Assembly: GCA_024711025.1 (NCBI GenBank)
Contig: JANJTP010000009.1
Location: 1 to 42,349, forward strand
DNA length: 42,349 nt
Origin: Solirubrobacteraceae bacterium
Lineage (GTDB): Bacteria > Actinomycetota > Thermoleophilia > Solirubrobacterales > Solirubrobacteraceae
Reading direction: 5' to 3'
Shown: positions 24,769-31,067 of the stretch, one piece after another
Layout: the number at the start of each line of letters is the position of its first letter
Position numbering within the stretch: position 1 is the first letter of the stretch
Notes under the pieces: generated by a model
The model's input: the letters and a program-made list of their open reading frames with translations, nothing else
What the model was told of the DNA's origin: nothing
Databases searched by the model: none
Translations under genes and position numbers: made by a program

Positions 24769-25152
24769 TCAGCTCGTGGCCGCGCCGTCCGTGCGTACGC
24801 GGCGCCGACGCCACATGAGCCAGGCGACGGCGACGCCGGTGCTGTCGATCAGGACATCGACAGGTGTGCCGTGGCGGCCGTCGACGAACGCCTGGTGCAG
24901 CTCGTCGGTTGCGGCGTAGGCGATCGCGATCGCCGCGGCGATCGCGGGCCGCCTCCAGCCCAGGGCGCGCAGGAGCAGCAGGAAGAGCAGGCCGAACTCG
25001 CCGGCGTGGACGAGCTTGCGGCCGACCAGGTCGATGGTGCCGAGGCCGCTGCTCAGGTTCGGCTGGGCGCTCAGCGCGTAGATCAGCGCCATCAGCGCGA
25101 TCGGCGGGCCTACGCGCCATGCCGCTCGGGCGGTTGGGCCGGTCGTTGTCAT
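24769..25152 (-). CDS. VanZ-like membrane protein
   Basis: The 127-aa protein has three to four hydrophobic helices with the VanZ-family pattern: IYALSAQPNL in the first loop, KLVHAGEFGLLFLLL, AATDELHQAFVDGRHGTPVDVLIDSTGVAVAW. The DELHQ...GR...D...D motif is characteristic. VanZ itself confers low teicoplanin resistance in enterococci, but most family members have no known role, and resistance should not be assumed. It is divergent from the Rrf2 gene (27 bp) and convergent with the HDOD-LuxR gene. Confidence 0.85.
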   Translation of the reverse strand: MTTTGPTARAAWRVGPPIALMALIYALSAQPNLSSGLGTIDLVGRKLVHAGEFGLLFLLLLRALGWRRPAIAAAIAIAYAATDELHQAFVDGRHGTPVDVLIDSTGVAVAWLMWRRRRVRTDGAATS

Positions 25153-25179
25153 AGGATCGAGGGGCGAGGGTATAGGCCG

Positions 25180-25569
25180 ATGATCACGATCACGACGAAG
25201 TCGCCGTACGCGCTGCGGGCGCTGGCCGAGCTCGGTCGGTCCGGCGACGGCCCGGTGCCGATCGGCGAGCTCGCCCGCCGCCGCGAGATCCCGCCGCAGT
25301 TCCTGGAGCAGCTCTTCGCCTCGCTCCGCCGCGCCGGGATACTCAGGAGCCAGCGCGGCGTGAAGGGTGGCTACTCGTTCTTGCGCGAGCCCTCGTCGAT
25401 CAGCGTGCTCGAGATCGTCGAGCTGCTCGACGGGCCGCTCGGCCGCGGGGCCGAGGGCGTCTTCGCGGAGGCCGCCGACGCCGCGCGCGAGGTCCTCGTC
25501 GGCGTCACGGTGCAGGACGTGATCGACCGAGAGCTCGCCGAGGCCGGGCAGGCGATGTACCACATCTGA
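25180..25569 (+). CDS. Rrf2-family transcriptional regulator without cysteines
   Basis: The 129-aa protein begins MITITTKSPYALRALAEL, the standard Rrf2 N-terminus, with a winged helix (EIPPQFLEQLFASLRRAGIL, then a GVKGGYSF wing). IscR/NsrR-type members bind Fe-S clusters through three cysteines. This protein has none, so it is not a cluster sensor of that kind and is closer in this respect to CymR, the cysteine regulator. It ends in MYHI, a C-terminal isoleucine tail. cysK and cysE lie 2.1 kb downstream. The role in cysteine control is inference. The ATG at 25180 fits the family start exactly. Confidence 0.9.
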   Translation: MITITTKSPYALRALAELGRSGDGPVPIGELARRREIPPQFLEQLFASLRRAGILRSQRGVKGGYSFLREPSSISVLEIVELLDGPLGRGAEGVFAEAADAAREVLVGVTVQDVIDRELAEAGQAMYHI

Positions 25570-25586
25570 GGGGCCGGCTCAGCGGC

Positions 25587-25868
25587 TCATTCCTCGCCCG
25601 AGCGCAGCACGAACGCCACTTCGTCGATCACACACCACGACCAGCTCTCGCCCGGCTCGACCGAGCGCAGGATCGGATGGCCGGCCTCGCGGGCGTGGCG
25701 ACTGGCGTGTCGATTGGGAGAGGAGTCGCAGCAGCCGATCTTGCCGCAGCTCTGACACATGCGCAGATGAAGCCATCTGCCGCCGATCTTCAGGCACTCC
25801 TCGCAGCCTGCGATCTCGCTCGGCGGCTCGAGCAGCCGGACCTGGTCAACGTGGCTGCACGGGACCAT
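25587..25868 (-). CDS. UBP-type zinc finger protein
   Basis: The 93-aa protein consists almost wholly of a ZnF-UBP domain: Cys4 and His6, Cys22 and Cys25, Cys38 and Cys41, Cys46/47, His54, His58 and His64, with the typical HLRMCQSCGKIGCCDSSPN and HAREAGHPI segments. In eukaryotes this fold binds the ubiquitin C-terminus; bacterial stand-alone copies, frequent in actinobacteria, have unknown partners. It overlaps the upstream GNAT gene by 23 nt, so the two are surely co-transcribed. Confidence 0.88.
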   Translation of the reverse strand: MVPCSHVDQVRLLEPPSEIAGCEECLKIGGRWLHLRMCQSCGKIGCCDSSPNRHASRHAREAGHPILRSVEPGESWSWCVIDEVAFVLRSGEE

Positions 25869-26190
25869 CGCGATCTCCCGATCGGTCGGCTCGGAACTGG
25901 CTGCGCAGGCTGGGAGCTACGTCGTCGACCAGCTCCGGGTTGCGCCTGACGTACGCCGCCGCGAACGGGCAGATCGGGATGACGGTCCTCCCGTCGGCCC
26001 GGGCGGCGTCGAACACGGCGCGCGTCAGCAGGCCGCCAAGTCCCTCGCCGGCGTGCTCCGCGGCCACTTCGGTATGGGCGATGATGACGCTGCCGCCCGC
26101 GGGGCGGTACTCGGCCCAGGCCACCGTCTCGCCATCGACATGCAGCTCGTAGCGGCTCTCACGCGGGTTGTCGACGAGCTGCGGTGCCAT
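25846..26190 (-). CDS. GNAT-like N-acetyltransferase (YjdJ-type)
   Basis: The 114-aa protein is a minimal GNAT fold. ESRYELHVDGETVAWAEYRP opens it, HTEVAAEHAGEGLGGLLTRAVF holds the acetyl-CoA pyrophosphate loop, and VIPICPFAAAYVRRNPE is the conserved end of this small subfamily. The substrate is unknown. The start lies 1 nt after the esterase stop (TGAGATG) and the end overlaps the zinc finger gene. The C-terminal ~20 residues are Arg-rich and less conserved. Confidence 0.85.
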   Translation of the reverse strand: MAPQLVDNPRESRYELHVDGETVAWAEYRPAGGSVIIAHTEVAAEHAGEGLGGLLTRAVFDAARADGRTVIPICPFAAAYVRRNPELVDDVAPSLRSQFRADRSGDRDGPVQPR

Positions 26191-26191
26191 C

Positions 26192-26842
26192 TCAGGCGGT
26201 GGGTCCCATGAGATCGGTCAGCCAGCGCGCGGAGCGCGCGAGATCGCCGGCGGTCAGCGCGTGACCCGCGCCCGGCTCGGTGCTCGCAGTCACGGCGGCG
26301 CCGGCGTCGCGCAGGATCTCCACGAGCCGCGCGGTCTGCTCCGCCGGCGAGTGGACGTCGCCCTCGCCGGTCGCGACCAGCACGTCGGTGCCGGTGAGAT
26401 CGGGGACGAGCTCGGGCTCGTAGGGCAGCATCGGGCGCAGCAGCAGCGCTCCGCGCAGCAGGCCGGACCGCCGAAGGAGCAGGCTGACCGCGATGTTCGC
26501 CCCGTTGGAGAAGCCGACGGCGACCACGCGGCCGGGGTCGAGGCGATGGGCGCGGACCGCGGCCTCGAGGAAGTCGGCGAGCTCGTCGGTGCGCTCGAGC
26601 AGGTCCGGGATGTCGAGCCGGCCGACCGCCAGGCGGCGGAAGAACCGCGGCATGCCGTCCTCGAGCACCTTTCCACGCGGCGAGACGAGCGCGGCGCCGG
26701 GTGCGAGCCGCCGGCCGAGCCCGATCAGGTCGTGCTCGTCGCCGCCGGTGCCATGCAGCAGCAGGAGCGTCCACGGCCCGACGCCGGGCTCGAAGAGATG
26801 CACGAATCCGAGGTCGCTGCCCGCAGATGCTGGTTGGTCCAT
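26192..26842 (-). CDS. Phospholipase/carboxylesterase-family alpha/beta hydrolase
   Basis: The 216-aa protein shows LLLLHGTGGDEHDL (oxyanion region), the nucleophile elbow GFSNGAN, VATGEGDVHSP (acid) and GAGHALTAGD (histidine), the order seen in YpfH/carboxylesterase 2 enzymes. The substrate is unknown. I chose ATG 26842, preceded by GGAG at 8 nt; a GTG at 26869 would add nine residues. It heads a three-gene operon with the GNAT and zinc finger genes. A TATGCT hexamer on the minus strand (26906-26901) is a possible -10. Confidence 0.88.
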   Translation of the reverse strand: MDQPASAGSDLGFVHLFEPGVGPWTLLLLHGTGGDEHDLIGLGRRLAPGAALVSPRGKVLEDGMPRFFRRLAVGRLDIPDLLERTDELADFLEAAVRAHRLDPGRVVAVGFSNGANIAVSLLLRRSGLLRGALLLRPMLPYEPELVPDLTGTDVLVATGEGDVHSPAEQTARLVEILRDAGAAVTASTEPGAGHALTAGDLARSARWLTDLMGPTA

Positions 26843-27017
26843 GACCGGGTCTCCGCCCGCGCCGCGCACCGCCGATCACCGACGGCCTACGGCGAAGACG
26901 AGCATAGACGCGAGTCCGGTGGTCCGAGAAAGCCGCAAGGGTGGCCGGCCCGCGGCGGGTGCGGGCACGGCTCGCGGCAGGCGCGATCCGCTCGCGTCGC
27001 GAGGCGCCGCGCCCCGG

Positions 27018-27023
27018 TAGGCT
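27018..27023 (+). promoter_or_regulatory. -10 element (TAGGCT) of the DUF1269 gene
   Basis: TAGGCT lies 11 nt before ATG 27035, giving a predicted leader of about 4 nt. Confidence 0.5.
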
Positions 27024-27034
27024 CGCAAAGCGCC

Positions 27035-27538
27035 ATGAGCCGTCGCGAAACCGCCTTCGCCCTCGTCGCCGTCTACGGCGATCAGGACGCGGCGCGCGCC
27101 GACGTCGAGATCGTCGAGGAGCTCGCGACCGACCACGACCTGCGCCTGCACGACATCGCGATCGTACGGCACGAAAAAGGCGGCGCGATCACGACGTTGC
27201 AGCGCGACGCCCGCTCCAGCCTCCACGGGGCGGAGGCCGGAGCGCTCGTCGGGGCGCTCGTCGGGATCCTGTTCCCGCCGGCGTTGGCCGGCGTGCTGGT
27301 CGGGACGGCCGCCGGAGCGACGATCGCGGGGCTCGTGACCCACCTCTGGCGCGGCCTGGCGCGCAGCGACCTGCGCGAGCTCGGCGAGGCGATCGAGGAG
27401 GGGGAGTGCGCCGTCGTCACGATCGGTACGGCGCCCGCGATCGACCTCGTCGAGGGCGCGCTCGCCGGGGCCACGAGGATCGTGCGGCGTGAGATAGACG
27501 CCGACCTCGGCGAGCTCGACGAGCGCTCCGCCGGCTGA
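27035..27538 (+). CDS. DUF1269 family membrane protein
   Basis: The 167-aa protein has a ferredoxin-like N-terminal region (FALVAVYGDQDAARADVEIVEEL), then a Gly/Ala-rich hydrophobic hairpin (ALVGALVGILFPPALAGVLVGTAAGATIAGLV, given only as the span of about residues 69-100) and a C-terminal domain (LGEAIEEGECAVVTIGTA). This layout is that of DUF1269, whose function is unknown. The start is fixed by TAGGCT upstream and by the family N-terminus. It is monocistronic, ahead of cysK. Confidence 0.82.
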   Translation: MSRRETAFALVAVYGDQDAARADVEIVEELATDHDLRLHDIAIVRHEKGGAITTLQRDARSSLHGAEAGALVGALVGILFPPALAGVLVGTAAGATIAGLVTHLWRGLARSDLRELGEAIEEGECAVVTIGTAPAIDLVEGALAGATRIVRREIDADLGELDERSAG

Positions 27539-27652
27539 GGGCGAGGCGCGCCGACCGACCGCCAACGCGGAACCACGGATCGAACCGCGCTCGACGTGCC
27601 CGCCGGCCGCTTCACGCCGATCATGCGCAGGCCCGCCGTCGGCGCCGGCAGG

Positions 27653-27658
27653 TAGGCT
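27653..27658 (+). promoter_or_regulatory. -10 element (TAGGCT) of cysK
   Basis: TAGGCT lies 11 nt before the cysK ATG (27670). No Shine-Dalgarno is visible in the few leader bases. Confidence 0.5.
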
Positions 27659-27669
27659 GACCGCGCAAA

Positions 27670-28614
27670 ATGTCGCAAATCCCGGTCAACATTGCCGACC
27701 TGGTCGGTGGCACGCCGATGGTCGAGCTGACCCAGCTGCTCGGCGACCGGGCCCGCGAGCAGGGCACGCGGCTGTTCGGCAAGCTCGAGGCGCTCAACCC
27801 AGGCGGATCGGTCAAGGACCGGATCGGCGTGGCGATGATCGACGCCGCCGAGCGCGACGGGCTGATCGAGCCCGGGCGCACGACGATCGTCGAGGCGACA
27901 TCCGGCAACACGGGGATCGCGCTCGCGTTCGTCTGCGCGGCCAAGGGCTACGAGCTGCGGATCTTCCTGCCGCAGGGGATGAGCCGCGAGCGCGAGGCCC
28001 TGCTCAGGCTGTACGGCGCAAAGGTCGAGGTCGTCGAGTCGCTCGGCGGGATGAACGAGGCCGTCGACGCCGCGCGTGCGCTCGGCGCTCGCGCCGACCA
28101 CTTCCTGCCCGACCAGTTCTCCAATCCCGCCAACCCGGAGGCCCACCGGCTCACCACCGGGCCGGAGATCGTGCGGGCGCTCGACGGCAAGGTCGACGTG
28201 CTCGTCGCCGGAGTCGGCACCGGCGGCACGATCACCGGCGCCGGCGAGGCGATCAAGCAGGCCTGCCCGACGGCTCGCATCGTCGCCGTCGAGCCGCGCT
28301 CCTCGGCCGTGCTGTCGGGCGGCCGGCCTGGTCCACACCGCATCCAGGGGATCGGGGCCGGCTTCGTGCCCCGCGTGCTCGACCGGGACCTGCTCGACGA
28401 GGTGATCGCGGTCGGCGACGAGGACGCGATCGGCTCCGCGCGCCGGGCCGCGGCGCGGGCCGGGGTGCTCGCGGGGCTGTCCTGCGGTGCCGCCCTCTGG
28501 GCCGCGCTACAGGTGGCGGACCGCCCCGAGTCACGCGGGTCACGGATCGCCGTCGTGCTTCCCGACTCCGGCGAGCGCTACATCTCCGCGCCGTTCTTCG
28601 CGCCGGAGTCCTGA
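27670..28614 (+). CDS. cysK: Cysteine synthase A (O-acetylserine sulfhydrylase)
   Basis: CysK makes cysteine from O-acetylserine and sulfide with PLP. The 314-aa protein has NPGGSVKDRIG with the Schiff-base Lys49, the substrate loop EATSGNTGIALA, and the phosphate-binding loop GVGTGGTITGAG. IQGIGAGFVP supports cysteine synthase over cystathionine beta-synthase, which would carry extra domains. Length is typical. cysE follows 163 bp downstream with its own promoter. Confidence 0.94.
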   Translation: MSQIPVNIADLVGGTPMVELTQLLGDRAREQGTRLFGKLEALNPGGSVKDRIGVAMIDAAERDGLIEPGRTTIVEATSGNTGIALAFVCAAKGYELRIFLPQGMSREREALLRLYGAKVEVVESLGGMNEAVDAARALGARADHFLPDQFSNPANPEAHRLTTGPEIVRALDGKVDVLVAGVGTGGTITGAGEAIKQACPTARIVAVEPRSSAVLSGGRPGPHRIQGIGAGFVPRVLDRDLLDEVIAVGDEDAIGSARRAAARAGVLAGLSCGAALWAALQVADRPESRGSRIAVVLPDSGERYISAPFFAPES

Positions 28615-28616
28615 CC

Positions 28617-28634
28617 CCGCGGCACGCGCCGCGG
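28617..28634 (+). terminator. Hairpin immediately after cysK
   Basis: CCGCGGC (28617-28623), loop ACGC and GCCGCGG (28628-28634) begin 3 nt after the cysK stop codon. There is no U-run, but position and perfect 7-bp stem suit a GC-rich terminator. Confidence 0.5.
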
Positions 28635-28765
28635 CCCCCGTCGCCAGGTCACCCGACCCCCTCGAGGTCCGGGCGGCGCCCTCGCCTCCGCCGGTGTTCG
28701 CCGGGCGCGTCGTCGAGGCGGGCGCCGGCGTCCCGTCTCGACCGGGGCGAGCACGCGCGGCGAGC

Positions 28766-28771
28766 TACGCT
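28766..28771 (+). promoter_or_regulatory. -10 element (TACGCT) of cysE
   Basis: TACGCT lies 6 nt before GTG 28778, so transcription would start on or next to the start codon itself. Confidence 0.55.
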
Positions 28772-28777
28772 TCAATC

Positions 28778-29515
28778 GTGGCCGGCCTCGGGACAGCCAG
28801 GCGGGTCGCGCGCGAGCTGCGCCGCGACATCGCCTCCGCACGCGAGCGGGATCCTGCGGCTCGCGGCGTCCGGGGCGCCGAGATCCTCGCCGTCTGGCCG
28901 GGCGTGCACGCGCTGGTCGCCCACCGCGTCGCCCACGCGCTCCACGGAGCGGGGGTGCCGCTGCTGCCGCGCTCGATCGCCTACGTGAGCCGCGCGCTGA
29001 CCGGAATCGAGATCCACCCGGCCGCGCAGATCGGCCAAGGACTGCTCATCGACCACGGCACGGGCGTCGTGATCGGTGAAACCGCCGTGATCGGCGAGGA
29101 CGTGACGCTCTACCAGGGCGTCACGCTCGGCGGCACCGGCTTCGCGACCGGCAAGCGTCACCCGACCGTCGGCGATCGCGCAGTGATCGGCTCCGGCGCC
29201 AAGCTCCTCGGGCCGATCGAGGTCGGCCGCGACGCCAAGATCGGGGCCAACAGCGTCGTCATCACCGACGTGCCCGACAACGCCACCGTCGTCGGCAACC
29301 CCGGCCACGTCGTACGCGTCGACGGCCGTCGCCCCGAAGGCCCCGACGCCGACTGGATCCACCTCCCCGACCCCGTCGCCGACGCGATCCGGGAGCTGTC
29401 GACCCGCCTGCGCGAGCTCGAGGCCGCCGTCACCGAGCTATCGGGCGGCCAGCGCCCGCCGGGCGAGGTGCGCGAGCTGCGGCCGGTCAGGGGCCGCCAC
29501 CCGGCCGGCGGCTGA
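28778..29515 (+). CDS. cysE: Serine O-acetyltransferase
   Basis: CysE acetylates serine for cysteine synthesis. The 245-aa protein has the helical N-terminal segment (LAVWPGVHALVAHRVAHALH) and a left-handed beta-helix of hexapeptide repeats, including GIEIHPAAQIGQGLLIDHGTGVVIGETA in part, GVTLGGTG and KRHPTVGD. The GTG at 28778 is chosen from the TACGCT -10 at 6 nt. After the usual GNPGHVVR end of the helix comes a 55-60-residue charged tail ending HPAGG. The C-terminal isoleucine that docks classical CysE into CysK is therefore missing. Confidence 0.93.
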   Translation: MAGLGTARRVARELRRDIASARERDPAARGVRGAEILAVWPGVHALVAHRVAHALHGAGVPLLPRSIAYVSRALTGIEIHPAAQIGQGLLIDHGTGVVIGETAVIGEDVTLYQGVTLGGTGFATGKRHPTVGDRAVIGSGAKLLGPIEVGRDAKIGANSVVITDVPDNATVVGNPGHVVRVDGRRPEGPDADWIHLPDPVADAIRELSTRLRELEAAVTELSGGQRPPGEVRELRPVRGRHPAGG

Positions 29516-29593
29516 CCGGCGGCCGCGGGCCGTCGCCGGGCGCGGTCATCGGCCGGGTTCGTGCGGAGCACTGTCCCCGGCCTGCTTCCCGTG

Positions 29594-29608
29594 CCGGGCT
29601 CGGCCCGG
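29594..29608. terminator. Hairpin between convergent cysE and 72-aa gene
   Basis: CCGGGC (29594-29599), loop TCG and GCCCGG (29603-29608) lie in the 108-bp gap between two convergent stops. No T-tract. Confidence 0.35.
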
Positions 29609-29623
29609 GGCCGCCGGGAGCTT

Positions 29624-29842
29624 CTAGCGAGAGACGGTGCGCCGGAAGAGCACTGCGCACAGCACGGCGACGATCGCAGCGACCACGGGCAGCCCGGCGC
29701 CGAGCACTCCGAGCGCGGCGAGCAGGACGCCCACGACGGCGACGACGGACGCGGCGCCGCCGACTACGACGAGCCTGAAGGCGCGCTGCTCGCGCCGACG
29801 GCGGGAGGGCAGGGAATCGGGACGGCGGTCGAGATCGCTCAT
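29624..29842 (-). CDS. Small two-span membrane protein (72 aa)
   Basis: The protein starts MSDLDRRPDSLPSRRRREQR, a basic N-terminus, then has two adjacent hydrophobic helices (about residues 23-44 and 48-66) and a short basic end. The ATG at 29842 has GGAG 6 nt upstream. The shape, with a charged N-terminus and helical hairpin, resembles small actinobacterial DUF3040-like or DUF-type proteins, but I cannot assign a family. It is divergent from the next small gene by 85 bp. Confidence 0.6.
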   Translation of the reverse strand: MSDLDRRPDSLPSRRRREQRAFRLVVVGGAASVVAVVGVLLAALGVLGAGLPVVAAIVAVLCAVLFRRTVSR

Positions 29843-29914
29843 GGTCGCTCCGGGGTGGGCTGCTTCAGCAGGCAACCGTAGCCGTATCGCCGTGATCGGG
29901 CCGCCTGCGGTCGG

Positions 29915-29920
29915 TACCGT
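29915..29920 (+). promoter_or_regulatory. -10 element (TACCGT) of the 72-aa PLDc_N-like gene
   Basis: TACCGT lies 7 nt before ATG 29928, which fixes the start far downstream of the first ATG of the open frame. Confidence 0.5.
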
Positions 29921-29927
29921 CGTGACC

Positions 29928-30146
29928 ATGCAGCGACGGAAGTGGAGCGAGCTGACCGCGACCCAGCGCCGGACGATAGGCGTCCTCGCGGCCGTCCAGT
30001 TCGCGCTCGCGGGCGCGATGCTCCGCGACCTGCGCCGTCGGCCCGCCGACGAGGTCTGCGGGCCGAAGCGGCTCTGGCTGGGGGCTGCGTTCGTCAATGC
30101 GATCGGTCCGCTCGCGTACTTCGCGTTCGGTCGTCGCCGTCAGTAG
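29928..30146 (+). CDS. Small membrane protein with PLDc_N-like pattern (72 aa)
   Basis: The sequence pattern, a first helix in RRTIGVLAAVQFALAGAMLRDL, a conserved RRPADEVCGPKRLWLG loop and a second helix ending GPLAYFAFGRRR, matches the PLDc_N (phospholipase D-nuclease N-terminal) small membrane domain, found alone in many actinobacterial proteins. Function unknown. Its last 7 bases overlap the 3' end of the convergent queuosine-salvage gene. Confidence 0.65.
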   Translation: MQRRKWSELTATQRRTIGVLAAVQFALAGAMLRDLRRRPADEVCGPKRLWLGAAFVNAIGPLAYFAFGRRRQ

Positions 30147-31015
30147 TAGACGCAGCGGCAGCGGTGCCGCGGAAGGGCCTTGTACGCGCGGCTCTGCCCC
30201 CGCGTCCAGAGGCGATGGTCCAGATCGCGCTCGGTGATCCCCAGGCGCCCGGCGATCTGTGCGCAGGCGTGCACCGCGCAGGCTCGGATCTCGCGCTCCT
30301 GCGTCCCCATGCGCAGCTGACGGCCGGCGTCGACGTGCGCCGCGAGCCGCTCCTCGTAGACGAGGACACCGTCGCAGCGCAGGACGTGCGGGACCAGGTT
30401 GTCGGCGAAGATCGTCAGCGCGTCGAGGTCGCCGAAGTCGGCGACCGCGGCCAGCGCGAGGTTCGAGGGCACGATCTGGGCTCGCTTGTAGAAGCCCGGA
30501 TCGGCGAACAGCGCCATCCCGTCGGCCAGCTCGCGTGCCAGTCGCGCGGCCGAGCCGCCGGCACCCGAGACGACCTCGAGTGCGGCCCGCTCGCCGAGGA
30601 AGCGCCCGAGCTCGCGCAGCGCCTGCGCGTACAGCGCCATCAGCTCGTGATCGCGCGGCTGGCCGAGCGTGTCGGCGATCGCCTCGGTGCGCATGGCGCG
30701 CAGCTCGGCGGTCGACCAGGGACCCGCCTCGCGGAAGCGGTCGGCGAGCGCCCAGGCGACGGTGAGGTAGCCGGAGCAGTGGCGGCGCTTGCGCAGCGTG
30801 GGGAACCACCCCGAGCCGAAGTTGATCGAGTCGAGCGTGAGGAAGTAGGCCGCGACGTCCTCGGGGGAGCCCTCCAGGTAGTGGCGCTCGCCATCGAGCG
30901 CGGGGGGCGGGCCGGGGTCGAGCTCCTGGAGCGCGTCGAGGTCGATCCGCACTGAGCGCGCGCCCGCGGCGATCCGCGCGCAGCTCGCTCGCACCTCTTC
31001 GGGCAGCGTCGGCAC
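30140..31015 (-). CDS. Queuosine 5'-phosphate N-glycosylase-like (queuosine salvage, DUF2419)
   Basis: The 291-aa protein matches the queuosine salvage family (Qng1/DUF2419). It shows HYLEGSPEDVAAYFLTLDSINFGSGWFP near the N-terminal third, LTIFADNLVPHVLR, and the C-terminal PRHRCRCVYY tail typical of the family. Characterised members release queuine from queuosine 5'-phosphate so the base can be reused in tRNA. GTG 31015 has CACACT 6 nt upstream on the minus strand, a near-consensus -10. It is divergent from the helicase gene. No other queuosine gene is in the window. Family match is from memory of motifs; catalytic residues were not assigned. Confidence 0.75.
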   Translation of the reverse strand: MPTLPEEVRASCARIAAGARSVRIDLDALQELDPGPPPALDGERHYLEGSPEDVAAYFLTLDSINFGSGWFPTLRKRRHCSGYLTVAWALADRFREAGPWSTAELRAMRTEAIADTLGQPRDHELMALYAQALRELGRFLGERAALEVVSGAGGSAARLARELADGMALFADPGFYKRAQIVPSNLALAAVADFGDLDALTIFADNLVPHVLRCDGVLVYEERLAAHVDAGRQLRMGTQEREIRACAVHACAQIAGRLGITERDLDHRLWTRGQSRAYKALPRHRCRCVYY

Positions 31016-31053
31016 GCGCCCAGTGTGGCGCCTCGCGCCGCCGCCCGCAGCCG

Positions 31054-31059
31054 TACCCT
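31054..31059 (+). promoter_or_regulatory. -10 element (TACCCT) of the pcrA-type helicase gene
   Basis: TACCCT lies 8 nt before ATG 31068 and only 2 nt before ATG 31062, favouring 31068 as the start of a leaderless mRNA. Confidence 0.5.
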
Positions 31060-31067
31060 GGATGCCG

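Noticed and set aside
27565-27600. ECF-sigma-type promoter (GGAAC with a CGAC-like -10) ahead of cysK
   Set aside because: The spacer is about 18 nt and the -10 match is poor; the TAGGCT 11 nt before the ATG is a better explanation.
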